Made by a program: the position numbers and the translations under genes. Shown piece by piece: positions 31,135 through 42,410 of a DNA stretch of 64,000 nt. Under the pieces are notes generated by a model. It worked only from the letters and a program-made list of their open reading frames with translations. It ran no database searches and was not told where the DNA came from. The DNA is from Hepsetus odoe. Lineage: Eukaryota > Chordata > Actinopteri > Characiformes > Hepsetidae. The first letter of the stretch is position 1; each line of letters begins with the position of its first letter. The DNA lies in the NCBI GenBank assembly GCA_017165825.1, contig CM029380.1, forward strand, positions 19,939,072-20,003,071, given 5' to 3'.

Positions 31135-32519
31135 ATGATGGCTATGGTTAGTTACAAACATTGCAAAGTGATAAATCTGATGAGTCACGTATTCTTTAAC
31201 ACCATATGGCTGACTGAGTGGGTGTGCATGGTTTATTTGCGTAAGAGATGGAACTACAATGCACATTGAAAAGAAAGCTGGCATAAGCAACATGATACAC
31301 TGGACAAGGTCATGGCTTTCTTGTGAAAGTGACAAATACCAAACATTGTTGCTGACCATGTACACCTTGTAATCACAATTATTACACAGTTACAACTATT
31401 CATATCCACGAACCATCTCCAGTCCGATTTATTTTTATTATTTCCACATTTCATTTACTTTCAGTTGCTCAATAACTCAAATCTGTCATCACTTGTTTCT
31501 GGTATTTCTTAAGATATCTTTGCTTCAACTTCACCATGTTGTGTTTCAATATTCCCCACCGTTCTGGTCACATGCTCAGTTTTTATCCTTGACTGAATTA
31601 ACAGAATTTCAAAACTGTGTTTGAATAACAAAAAGGCATTTTTACAACAAATATAAAGGAGTTGCTTGAAAGAATGTTTTCTTTCATTTCATTTGATTGA
31701 AGATTACTTCAGTCAAATGAAACCAGCTAAAAATGACTAGTTACAAGTTGTGATGTTCTTCAAAATCCTGTAGTAGTCTATTGACCTGTATGTCATGAGT
31801 GCTGTTTTAAAACCTTTTATCACCAAAAGCAATGTGATAATGTGCCCTGAGCCCTTGAGACATCGAGTAGAAATGACTTCCAGTGCCAAAAAATATAGTT
31901 TCATTTTAAAAAGGGATGAAAATCTAGTTCTGTGTAAGTGTGGAGTGAAGGTCACTTCAGGTATAAAAATCACCTGAAAGTATTACTTCATCTGGAGGGC
32001 AGACATTAATAATCAATGGTAATTGATTCAAGGAAGGAAGTTGGAGCATCATAAGTAGTCCTGATTACTGCAATTCATCTTTCTGTGCTGCTCCCAAGTA
32101 AACAATTGGAAGGTTGCTGTTGAAATGCTGTTGAAAATGGAGTTACCACCAGAATACTAAGATACCCAACAGAATGACTCAGGGCCACTTTCTATGTTCA
32201 GTTTGGCTGCCTGTAGGAATGGAAATCGATCTAATGTGCTATTTAAATGGGCTTTAAAACTAGGTTGCAAATGAGATTAACATTTCATTACGCTTGTCTA
32301 ACACTTGTGCTCTATTCTGAATGGTTTGGAGCCAAGGGTGAAGAGTCTTTTCTTTTTAATGACTGTGACTCAGTCTTGTTGTGACTGAGAGTTAGAGAAA
32401 ACCTCTCAGGAGGGAATGATTTTGGGAGCATTTAAGTGGTTGTAAATGAAGTCAACATCATACTCTTTAAGAAAGTAGTACTGTTTGAAGGAGCTCCAGA
32501 CGTAAAAGTCATTTTTGCG
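31135..32519. other. gene desert segment, no repeats recognised
   Basis: Only short open frames without recognisable products. Two overlap on opposite strands at 31737-31977, and neither has splice or promoter support. Confidence 0.45.
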
Positions 32520-33060
32520 ACGTCCAGCGCTGAATTGCTGCAGCAAAGAAAGTATTAGAACTGATGCCAGGACCCAAGGTTCACCTTCCTTTCATAGTGC
32601 AATCTGGTGGCACCTCTTCCCCAGGTAAGCAATGCACTCGACTGTCCATATGATATAAAAGCAAATGTGATTCAACAAACCAGACCACCTTCCATTGCTC
32701 CATCCTCCCGTTCCGATGGTCACGCACCCATTGTTGGCCTTTTTGGCAGGGGCCTGCATGGACTCTCTGACCAGGCTGCAACTATGCGGCCAAATTGACA
32801 GCAAACTGTGTGCGCACTGTGTTTGTAACATAATCAACATGAACTTTTTCAGCAATTTTTTTTCCAGCTGCAGTAGATCCCTGTGGGATCATAGCAGATG
32901 GGCTACTGTTCCCTCCCCACAAGCATCAATGAGTGTTGGTGCTCGTCAACCTGTGCTCGTCAACTGGTTCAGCAGTTATCCCCGCAACGTCCTGCTGTTT
33001 GGAGATACTCTGACTTAGTCATCTGTCCATCACAATCTGGCCCTTTTCAAAGTTTCCTGC
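32520..33060. repeat. probable diverged interspersed repeat
   Basis: A less AT-rich stretch with phrases such as GGCACCTCTTCC, AACAAACCAGACCACC and GGAGATACTCTGACTTAG, reminiscent of the internal part of the abundant fish repeat whose outer part is at 9033-9545. The link is from memory of the repeat's style and is weak. Confidence 0.35.
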
Positions 33061-33099
33061 ACATTTTTCCTACTTCAAACACAATGAAACTGATACACT

Positions 33100-33310
33100 G
33101 AAAGTGAAAGTGAAAAAGACAACCCTTTGCGAGGTCACAGCACAGCACACAGTGAACTACAACGAAATTGGACCTCTGCATTTAACCCATGCAAACACCG
33201 TGCAGCAGTGTGCAGCTATTGAAAGCGCCCGTGGAGCAGTGACAGGGACGGTACTTTGCTCAATGGTACCTCAGGGCAACCTACTGGTGAGGGGTTTGAA
33301 CCCACAAGAA
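33100..33310 (-). mobile_element. tRNA-derived SINE, antisense, head-truncated
   Basis: It starts AAAGTGAAAGTGAAAAAGAC (tail complement) and runs through GTGCAGCAGTGTGCAGCTAT and CTCAATGGTACCTCAGGGCA to GGTTTGAACCCAC, stopping inside the B-box, so the tRNA head is lost. Confidence 0.8.
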
Positions 33311-34561
33311 CAAAAACTTACTAATCACTTGCTGCCTAATATATCCCACCCATTAAACGGTGCCACTGTAACAAGATGATCAGTGTCATTAACTTCACCT
33401 GCCAATGATTTTTAATGTTGTGACTAATCTGTAAACTTTATACAAGACTAGTTTTATGTAAAGGCTAATTAAACCCTTCACCAGTGTGGACACCGAGGGT
33501 TTTGCTCTGAGTTACAAAGGAAAAAAGTTAAAAACACAGTGAAGCACAGCAGACGGTCTACTTTTCAGCAGAATGCATTTCTGTATATTTGATTTAGCAA
33601 GGATAGACAGAGAGTCCATGTTTAATTTACTGTGCCCAGCCATGTAACGGTTCAGTTGAGTGGTCTAGCTGAGCACCTGCCTTTTTATTCAGAAATCTTC
33701 ACTCGGAAAATTGAAGCAGCCACTCACAAAACGAAGGTTATAATGGCCTTCTTCATTTCCTGTATTGAACAAATGGCAGTGTTTGAATGTGATATTTAAA
33801 ATTCAGGTCTCATTGGCTCAGGCAGCTTCTGATGGCTTAAATACCTTCTTAAATACCTTTGAGGTGACACAATGTAGTGCAGACCTCATTAGTAATTTCA
33901 TCATAATTTGCCGGTAAGAATAGCGACCCATGCTAATATATCAGCAAAATGATGAATCCACACAGAATCTTTTTTGAAGGGACACAGAACCAACATTGTC
34001 TTTACTTAATTTCAAAGAACTTTAGCTCTTTTTAAATGTTTTAACTGTGTCAGTAAATTCATGTATAGCTGTTAAGAGCTATCACTATCGCCACACAATT
34101 TTTAATATAACAATTGTATGCCTTTAAAAAAAGTTTGAATATTTCCAGATTAAAACATTTAGACCTATTGTAATACAAAAAGGGGATATCAAATAAAATC
34201 ATCTTAAGCCCTGCCAGCTTATGCATAAATTAGCATTATTTCTTGAAACAAACAAATTCAGCCAAGAACTGACTTTTTATAGTTAAGTAAAGCTGTCTAG
34301 AAATAGGATAAATAACTTTAAAAAACTTTTAAAAAGTGTAAGAAAGAATTATTGGATTTTTGTTTCAATATTATGTATGCTTAATTTGCGAGTGACATTT
34401 TATGATGCAGTACAAACTACCAATTAATGGGTCACTACTACTGCTTGGAGTCATTCAAATTTTTATTCATAACATTTATTTAAAAAAAAAAAAAAAAAAA
34501 ATTGAATATTTTTACAAAGGAATGAGCTGACAGAAATGGTCCAGAATAGTTTAATAAAAAA
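33311..34561. other. gene desert segment
   Basis: AT-rich and without recognisable genes. A 20-nt A run lies at about 34482-34501. Confidence 0.5.
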
Positions 34562-34574
34562 ATCACAGTATTCA

Positions 34575-34691
34575 GCTGGCGACCTGTCCAGGGTGCGTCC
34601 CCTGTCCTCGCCCTGTGTGCGCTGGGTTGGACACCAGCACTCCCCCGCGACCCCATTTGGGACAAGCGGCAGAAAATGGATGGATGGATGG
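34575..34691 (+). mobile_element. 5'-truncated retroposed 3' module with 13-bp target duplication
   Basis: Runs from GCTGGCGACCTGTCCAGGGT to GGGACAAGCGGCAGAAAATG, then a GGAT tail. ATCACAGTATTCA is present on both sides (34562-34574 and 34692-34704). This is a clean retroposition: truncated 5' end, short tandem tail, 13-bp duplication. The module forms the 3' part of the composite SINE at 14845-15088. Confidence 0.85.
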
Positions 34692-34865
34692 ATCACAGTA
34701 TTCACAGCAACTTCCATTATGAGTAAGGATTGCTTCTTTTCTTCTCCTAAAAAGTTGCCATTTCAGAGATACTAAGTTTTAGTTTTGGCTGTATACTAAC
34801 AAAATGCTTACTTGCAATTTTTTAAAAATGTCAGTAAAATGAATGAAAGATCACACTTGACGTGC

Positions 34866-35020
34866 CTGTCTTTGGACAGCAGGAGGAGATTAGAGCACCT
34901 GGAGGAAACCTTGATGCCGACATGGGGGAAACTGATTCCACACAGAAAGGACACAGGCTGCCACGCCTTCATTAGCTTCTTGCTGTGAGGTGACAGTGCT
35001 CCCCATTGCAAGCACATGCT
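34866..35020 (-). repeat. SINE-like repeat, antisense fragment
   Basis: On the minus strand it reads through GTGTCCTTTCTGTGTGGAAT and on to the CTGTCCAAAGACAGG end, the same family as 7693-7812 and 27185-27549. Confidence 0.6.
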
Positions 35021-37447
35021 GCCCTATTTAAATTTTCTATTACTAATCAAATATACTATCACAATCAAGCAATGAAAGGAAAAATGAAGTGATTTCACTC
35101 CAGTGCTGCTCCGTCTAGTGCTCAATAATAATTCCTTGTATGAAAGGAAAGTGTTATCCACTTCCAACACTATTACTGACATTGCTAGATATGCATATGA
35201 TTGCTAGAACCATATAAGAATGCTATTGTCCATGTTCTTCAGACCTCTATTTTCAATTAAAGTTTTCTGGGTACAAAAACCATTTGGGTACTGATTGTTG
35301 AAGAACAAGTTCCTGCTGCGGGGAAGGAGGACTAGATGAGCAGGAAATTTACCGACTCTCAAACTTGCACACACGTCGCCGTCTCCTGTGGGACATCAAG
35401 ATCCACACTCCTTACAGATTCATTCTCTTTCAAGCAAAGGCCAACCTGGTAAGAAATTTCAAAGGGACTATGAATTTATTCTCAGAGCAGATCGTTATCT
35501 TACAATCTTTTGGCACTGCTGCAGCTTACTTTGAACATTTTCAAAGACAACATTCCCTCAAACCCCTCAAATCACTGTGCTTTAGCTGCTCTTTCAGAAG
35601 TTTCTGCACCAAGTATCCAAAGCTCTCATCTAAATGAGCTCCGTTACACTCTATCTCTTCCCATTTGTCTCTGGGTTGGTAAAGGAGACTGATTTGCGGA
35701 TTGAAAAAAAATGCAGGGTGAAGAAGGGTGAAGGAGCAGGGTAAAAAGTAAAGTAGCTTTAGAGGGAACATCAAGCCTTAAGGGAGAAGCAAAAGTGATG
35801 CTCCAAATTTCCGCTCTGTAAGCTCACCGAAGGGGAGAAGATGAGAGGAAAACAGAGAAGAAACGGCAAGGTCCATTGATTTTCTTAATGGTAAGATTAA
35901 GTCCCTGACCCTGGTGAGTGCCTGGTTTAAGAGATGGAGAAAAAAGCCCCCCCAGCAAATGCCAAAAAACAAGGGTTGATAGAACACTCTTTCTTTTTCC
36001 TGTCATCTTGGTGCCACGTCAACAGTGGCAGTTAACCTTTTCTCTCTGCCTATGGGCACTGTGCACTGCCTTTGAAGCCTGGATAGAGAGTGGACTTTAA
36101 TTAGAGCCTGATTAAATGGAAGTCTTTAGACTATGACAGTGTTTGCTTGTTGCTTCTTGAGCCCCAGATACTTAATCAGTGGCTGTCATGGTGCTTGTGG
36201 ATCAAAGACGTGGCAATTTATCAACTCCAACACACTCCCTCCTGCAGGTCAACCCCTGGAGGAACTGACCCCCCGCAGCACACACACATATGCAAGCCAT
36301 CCTTGAGAACTGTTAAAAATCTAAGGGCTATTACGCATAATGGATTTTTGCTCACACAATGAAAGTAAATCTGCTGACAGCCTGTCATTCATCTTTGTTG
36401 AGCAAAGGTAGCTTTTCCCCCCTCTGACAATGACAACGTAATGGAGGGCACGGGATGGATAGTGGTTTGATTGCATTAGTGGGCAGCGTGCCATCTTTAG
36501 CACTGGCGTAATTCTTTCTATGTGTAAGCAAGTGTGCCTGTGCAAGAACATTGTTTGTTATTCATTGAAATCTGGTGCCATGTCCTTGGCAGTTTTCTTA
36601 TGAGATTGCTGTGTAGGCTCCAGAGGGTGTCAGAGAGGATGAGGGAGCCTCTCCTGCTGAATGGGTGTAAATTGAATCTTCTGGCTACGATTAGCAAAGG
36701 GAGCTGCAATCTGGCTGCTTCCCTGACCACCTCTTCTACAACTTTCAAGTTCATCTGAGATTTCCAGCCATTTTTCATCAATGCAGCATGAAACAAACCA
36801 TGCTTGACGTAATGGGCTTACTTCTGGACCTCTGGTTGCTTTTCATCTTCCAAGCTCAAGCTTTAAAAGTAGAATCTGCACTTTGGTTATAAATCAAGGC
36901 AGACTTGTGACCATGTAAAGGAAAGTTTGTTGCAAAATCTGTTTATGCAATTTTCTGCCTTGGCTAGATGTAGTAGACCAGGCAAGACATGTTTGGAGTC
37001 CAAATTTGGTTTGTTATATCAGAACTAATGATTTACGGCTGATTTGCTGATAAACGTTTGGCTTCTCAGTCTTTTTCTGCATCTTTTTCTGCATCTCCAC
37101 AACTTTTCTTTTAAATTGCAACTAGGTGCCATTGATTTGTGGATGTAGTTTGGGACACTGTATGAGCTGTATAAAACTTTAACATTAAGCCTTGTAGAAA
37201 TGTTGTTTGGGATCCTTCATTGTCCCAAAAACTTGATTCTAGTTCAGCATTCCTGTGAGTACTAATTTTAAATTGGATTTTGGAACAACAAGAGTCTGAT
37301 CCAAGGCAAGTCATCAAACTGTGCCCTAAAGCACATCCACTAGTCTGTGCCAGCTTATTGATGAACTGAATTTACTGCTCTTTAAAAACTGTATTTTTGT
37401 GGCAATAATTTGGCTGACTATTTGCTTCTACTATTAGTTATCAACAA
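35021..37447. other. gene desert segment, repeat-poor
   Basis: No gene is supportable: the open frames here (up to 92 codons) lie on both strands, overlap each other and lack family signatures. A CTTTTTCTGCAT near-tandem repeat lies at about 37072-37098. The rest is unique-looking sequence that could hold regulatory elements. Confidence 0.45.
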
Positions 37448-37636
37448 GAGTGACAGTGACAGTTTGTCCTTATGAATATGCAGCACACCACACAGTGAAA
37501 TACAATGAATCTCAGCCTCTGCATTTAACCCTTAAACACACATGCAGCAGGGACAGCTATTGAAAGTGCCCAGGGAGCAGTGATGGGGACAGAACTTTGC
37601 TCAAGGGTACCTCTGGGCAACCTACTGATCTGAGAA
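37448..37636 (-). mobile_element. tRNA-derived SINE, antisense, head-truncated
   Basis: CACACAGTGAAATACAATGA, then GCAGCAGGGACAGCTATTGA and CTCAAGGGTACCTCTGGGCA identify the family. It stops before the B-box. Confidence 0.75.
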
Positions 37637-40600
37637 AGCCACATAGCCCCAGTGCTAAAGTATAGGAGCAAAGTTTGAAATACAAACTTACTCCAAAATT
37701 GCTGACTGATTGAAAAATATTTTGGTCAAACCTTTCTTTAACATTTGCTTTGCATTGTTAAACAAGACTCTTGAAAATAAAAGGTACCAAAAGGGGGAAA
37801 ATTGGAGCAATGCCACGGAAGAATGACTCCTGGTTGCCTAAAGCAGTAAGATGTGAAGCTTGAAGCTTTAAAGGTTCTACACATAATAAAATGTAATATT
37901 TTTTATTCAATTCCTTTTTTCTGGAACATCCAAGAATCATTTAGGAACCTTTGCTTTTTCCGAGTGCATGGTCAGTTTGACTCACATTTAATAACTGAGA
38001 TTAAATGGTGTGTCTTACATTTTTTTAATTAAGATTTTAATGGAACTGCAAAGGCTTACTACATAAAACTTAAGCTCCTTTCTTTACATTACATAACATT
38101 AGTTTACATTTCATTAGTGTGTAAATTGAGCTTTACATGATATGTGCCCTTATGAATGAGCATGCTTGGCTAGAAATGTAGATTCGTTATTCTTTTTTTT
38201 ACATTTTGCTTTGTCTTTTGGCTTTACAGCAGGGGGAGAGAGCCTACTGCCAGAGTCCATGATGCCTAGTGACCCTGACATGTTGTTCTAGTGCTACTAA
38301 TTCTGTGCCCACTGTGCTTATTCACTACAAAACCCATTCAGACCTTCAGAATATGATTGAATTTTTGAATGCACTGGTTGAAAAAAACAAAAAAACAGTG
38401 CATTCACCATCACAGTTCAGAGGAGAGACAGCAATGCAGATTTTTCAAGACCATTCTGATGTCTTACATACACTCAGTCTAAAAAACTCTCCCCAACCAG
38501 AATGTTTACATGAATAATACAAAAGTAGTCTATTTATAGTCCTATTTCAGAACATATCAGTATTAGTCTCACTTAAGCACATTGCCCTCTGCATGACATA
38601 CATAAGTCTTTGCACAAATGAGTTTTCCTTCATTCTCAAAAGCCCAATGGCAGGCTTTCTGAAATTGACAGGGTGTAAATGTTTGTTTTGGGGGCATAAA
38701 GCTGTTGCAGAATCACTGCTTTATAGTCAGTAGATCTTCAGCTGCATTCCAGACCAGGGATGGGTGGGCTGAGACCTTAGACCAACCACGACAACATGCT
38801 GCTTGCTGCTTATGGCCCACACATTCAACTGGATAATTGAGCTCTTTCCAAACCTGGTTTCACTCTTTCTGATTCTGCAAAAATGAAATCACACCAAAAA
38901 GCTGAAATATTTCTCATTATTACTGCCTTGTGCCATGAATTCAGCTCTTGGTGACTTGGTGAATAATTTTGCTCCAAGTTATCCGTCTTCTGCTTGGTCT
39001 TAATGCTTCTTATTAACTTGTGCCCGATTCATTTGATTCAGTTTTCTACTGCATTGATTCTTCTCATAATATGTTCAAAATAAGAACTAGTCTGGATCTC
39101 TGGGCTTCCAGTGAAAGGCAAGATACATTTGTTTGTTTTCTCAAGTCTCTGCCAGCATCACATATCGACTACAATATTTTTCCTGTCTTGTTTGTTTTTT
39201 TTCCAGCTTTCACATCTATATTCAGCTTTTTCAATTATGCAGCACACACCAGCAATGATGTTTGCTCTTCTGTCTGTCCTGAATCCCACTTGCACATTTG
39301 GCAGCTCCCTTTTAATTTAAGACTCTTTTAATATTTACACATAATGGGTTATATAATATTATCTGTAGATTGTTGAATGAATGTTGTATTATGTTTTATT
39401 AATACTCTATTTCTTAATCAGATCTACTGTCCGATAATAATGCTTGTTTCAAGAACATCCGTAAAATTAAAATTTCTCTTTATTTCCTTATCTGTTTAAC
39501 ACATTGGATAAATTTGCCCACTTTTGTAAATGTAGTTACTGAAAACTCACCACAATTCATTTGCATGTAAAGTGCTACACAGGCAATCATGAAGCAGCAT
39601 GAGGAAGAGTGATTAAACCCATGACGGCTGTGGGGTCAGAAATGCAAACAAGTTAATTTTTCAAGTCAATTAGCAGGAAGTCACCACTGGGGTGCATCCA
39701 ATCAAGGACCAAAGTGAAAGGCCTTGAGTCCTCGATCATTTCTGCACATTTCTGTGGCGTCTGACGTATTGAAATGAATTAGTATTCCAGCAACCTGCAC
39801 TTGCATGTTCAACATGAAACATAAACCCAAATGCTCTGAGAATTCCTGGCTTGGATGTGTTTGCAAGACATTTGGGGAAATTCAGAAAAGCTCAGAAGAC
39901 ACTTCATTGCCAGATGTATAAAAAAACAAAAGGAAACTAGTATGAATGATACATACTTGTTTCCATGCACTCCACATCTGCACTCTTCCTCAGAGCAAAG
40001 TATGTTGCGCTGTACACATGCACAAAAAAGCCTATAAATATCCGGAAAAGGCGGAACTGTAAAAGTGGGCCAGTTTTCTCAAAACATTCATTGTTGACAA
40101 ATGAGGTGATCTAGTCAGATACCTTACAGACTTACAGAGAGAAACATCAGTTTATTTGCTCAACTGCTCTTGCATATGAATCTTACAAGGCTGCCTGCCC
40201 ATCATGCACCACTGGACAAACTGAAATTAACACTCAATTAAAAGTCTAGCGAACAAAACCTATGGGGCTAGTTTGTCTGCCAGTTTGACAGTGACATTGC
40301 TCTGAGTAATTGGCTTTTATTCAGGCAACTTGAACTTTTCATGAAAAAGTGGTCCACTTCAACATCACTTGTCTCAGTCCTTGATCAATTAAGTCCTTGA
40401 GTGCTTGCAGGACAAGATCGGAATAGAGCTTTCTACAAGCAAAGATCACTTTTAGCTGGTTGTTTGCGTAAAATCTGCATTACATGACCAGAAATCTACT
40501 AAATATCTCTCCAGTTTTAAGATTAGCATATCAAGGCCACCACAAGGCACCACATTTTTCCCTGAATTGTTGGGAGCTTTAACTCAGCCTGACAGCCTAG

Positions 40601-41055
40601 GAATATTTCAAAAATATTTGCCTTTGGATACCACAACCCTGTGAAATCTTTCGAACCACTTTATACAATAAAAAGAGGGATTTTTGATAGAAGTTTATAC
40701 TCTTAAATCCTGGCCATGGTGTTTTGAGGAGAATGCAACCATTATACAATGAAACTTTCTTGTCGCTTTTGGGATTTCCAGGGTTTTTTGCACTCTGTTG
40801 AAGTTTGCCAATGCAACAAAGACTGTACACTTCTTAGTAGATCACAGTCGCTTCATTATGCACCTGCTGTCAGTCAGCAACAAATGAGGATATTCAAACT
40901 TTTTGCAGTAGTCAATGCAAACTCCACTATGGCACATTCATAAAAGATCTCCAGCATACAACTTCTGTTTGTCTGACCATTTAACAACTTCATGGAAAGA
41001 GACATTGCCTTTAGGTTACCTTCTTATTAAAGCAGTAGTTAGACAACAAGCCATT
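37637..41055. other. gene desert segment
   Basis: AT-rich. No genes, RNA genes or clear mobile elements were recognised. Confidence 0.5.
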
Positions 41056-41236
41056 TTACATTTACGGCATTCAGCAGATGCTCTTGTCCTGAGCGACTAA
41101 CATGTCCTAATTACAGGGGCAGTCCTTGTAATTCAGGGTTAAGGGTCTTGCTCAGAGACCCACTGGTGGGATTCGAACCTGGGACCTCTGGAGCCATAGG
41201 ACCATAGGCAAGCAACCTACTAGACCACCGCCACCC
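41056..41236 (-). mobile_element. tRNA-derived SINE (GTAAATGTA family), antisense
   Basis: On the minus strand: GGGTGGCGGTGGTCTAGTAG, B-box GGTTCGAATCCC, GAGCAAGACCCTTAACCC, and the end GAGCATCTGCTGAATGCCG then TAAATGTAA. It is the sister copy of 3827-4020. Its head joins directly to a tRNA-Tyr-like sequence. Confidence 0.8.
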
Positions 41237-41295
41237 CTAAGGATGGCTGTTTTAACGCCTACAGTCCTCCGCTCTACCAACTGAGCTGTCGATGG
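41237..41295 (-). pseudogene. 5' part of an intron-containing tRNA-Tyr gene
   Basis: On the minus strand: CCATCGACAGCTCAGTTGGT, then AGAGCGGAGGACTGTAGG, then a putative intron ending about AACAGCC, then ATCCTTAG. The D-arm GCTCAGTTGGTAGAGCGGAG, GTA anticodon and post-intron ATCCTTAG are signatures of vertebrate tRNA-Tyr. The variable loop, T-arm and 3' acceptor strand are absent; a SINE begins exactly there. It cannot make a functional tRNA. Confidence 0.75.
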
Positions 41296-41299
41296 GAAG

Positions 41300-42187
41300 T
41301 GTAGATTTTAGACTTATCCTTGATGCAATCAATTAACTAATACATGTTTAGTAGTCATGCTTATAGTTTATGTCCCCATTTGCATCAATCAATGCACGCT
41401 CTGATATTCATGTACTTTGAAGGAGAATTGATTCTTTAACTTTAGATAGGAAAGTTTCTTCACTTTATTCCAATAAGGTTGATTTTGAAGAATGTTCCGA
41501 AATGAGTAATAATATTATATACTGTAAGTATATAGTAAGTGATATTATTCTAATACAGCTTAAACAATCAGCAAAAATGAGAACGTCCAAAGATATTTGC
41601 CAATTAGCTTTTTTTGAAGGGGGGGTAGATACAGTTTGAGCATGTTGAAACATGGATGACTATTGACTGAGTGTTTGTTAGAAACTTTTTGAAAATCTGG
41701 ACAACAAACATATTACTGATTGATTACATCTGGGGCATATTAAAAAGTTGTGTGAATTAGATTTTTTTCCCCAAAATATTCTTTCAGTAACATTAAAGCC
41801 ATTACAGCCATTAAAGCTACCCTTAAAAGAATATAATGGACCAAAAACTGACAAATAACATATTTATTTTTTGTTGAGAAATGCTAATCAAATGCACATT
41901 TTGACAATTGATTACTTCTTTTGTGTCTTTTTTTTTAGTCCTTAGCATCATAACTGCTTTAGTGAAGATGATGCTTTTAAAGGTAAAAGTTCTCACAGAT
42001 AATGTAGACTGCATTAAGGGCTACCAGAATAGGCAATGTATGTATTCATTGTGATTTTTTAGGTTTTAGAAATAACTGCTGAGATAAGTTACCTGAATCA
42101 GGCAGCTGGCCTTGAGCGTAGTTTATGACAGATATTGGTCTCATGTTTTGGGGGCCAGCAACAAAAGTCCCGGAAGAGCACTGCTTT
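41300..42187. other. gene desert segment
   Basis: AT-rich sequence with nothing recognisable. Confidence 0.5.
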
Positions 42188-42410
42188 GGGGCAGTGTTGG
42201 CCTAATCAATAGCGACTAAGTCCCAGGATCAGAGAGTCATGGGTTCCAATCCCAGACCAGTAGGTTGCCCTGAGGTACCCTTGAGCAAGGTACCTCCCCA
42301 TCACTGCTCCCCGGTCGCTTTCAATAGCTGTGTGTGATTGGGCGAAAAGCAGAGGTTGAATTTTGTTGTGTCTCACTGTGTGCTGTGCTGTTTCACTTTC
42401 ACTTTCACTT
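42188..42410 (+). mobile_element. tRNA-derived SINE, sense copy
   Basis: Head GGCAGTGTTGGCCTAATCA, B-box-like GGGTTCCAATCCC, core TTGCCCTGAGGTACCCTTGA, and tail TTTCACTTTCACTTTCACTT, here with three tail units. Confidence 0.85.

Noticed and set aside
31737..31977. Opposed 60-78-codon ORFs
   Set aside because: No family match, no flanking splice signals.
36518..36796. 92-codon ORF on the minus strand and its overlap on the plus strand
   Set aside because: Two overlapping frames on opposite strands without motif support; consistent with chance.
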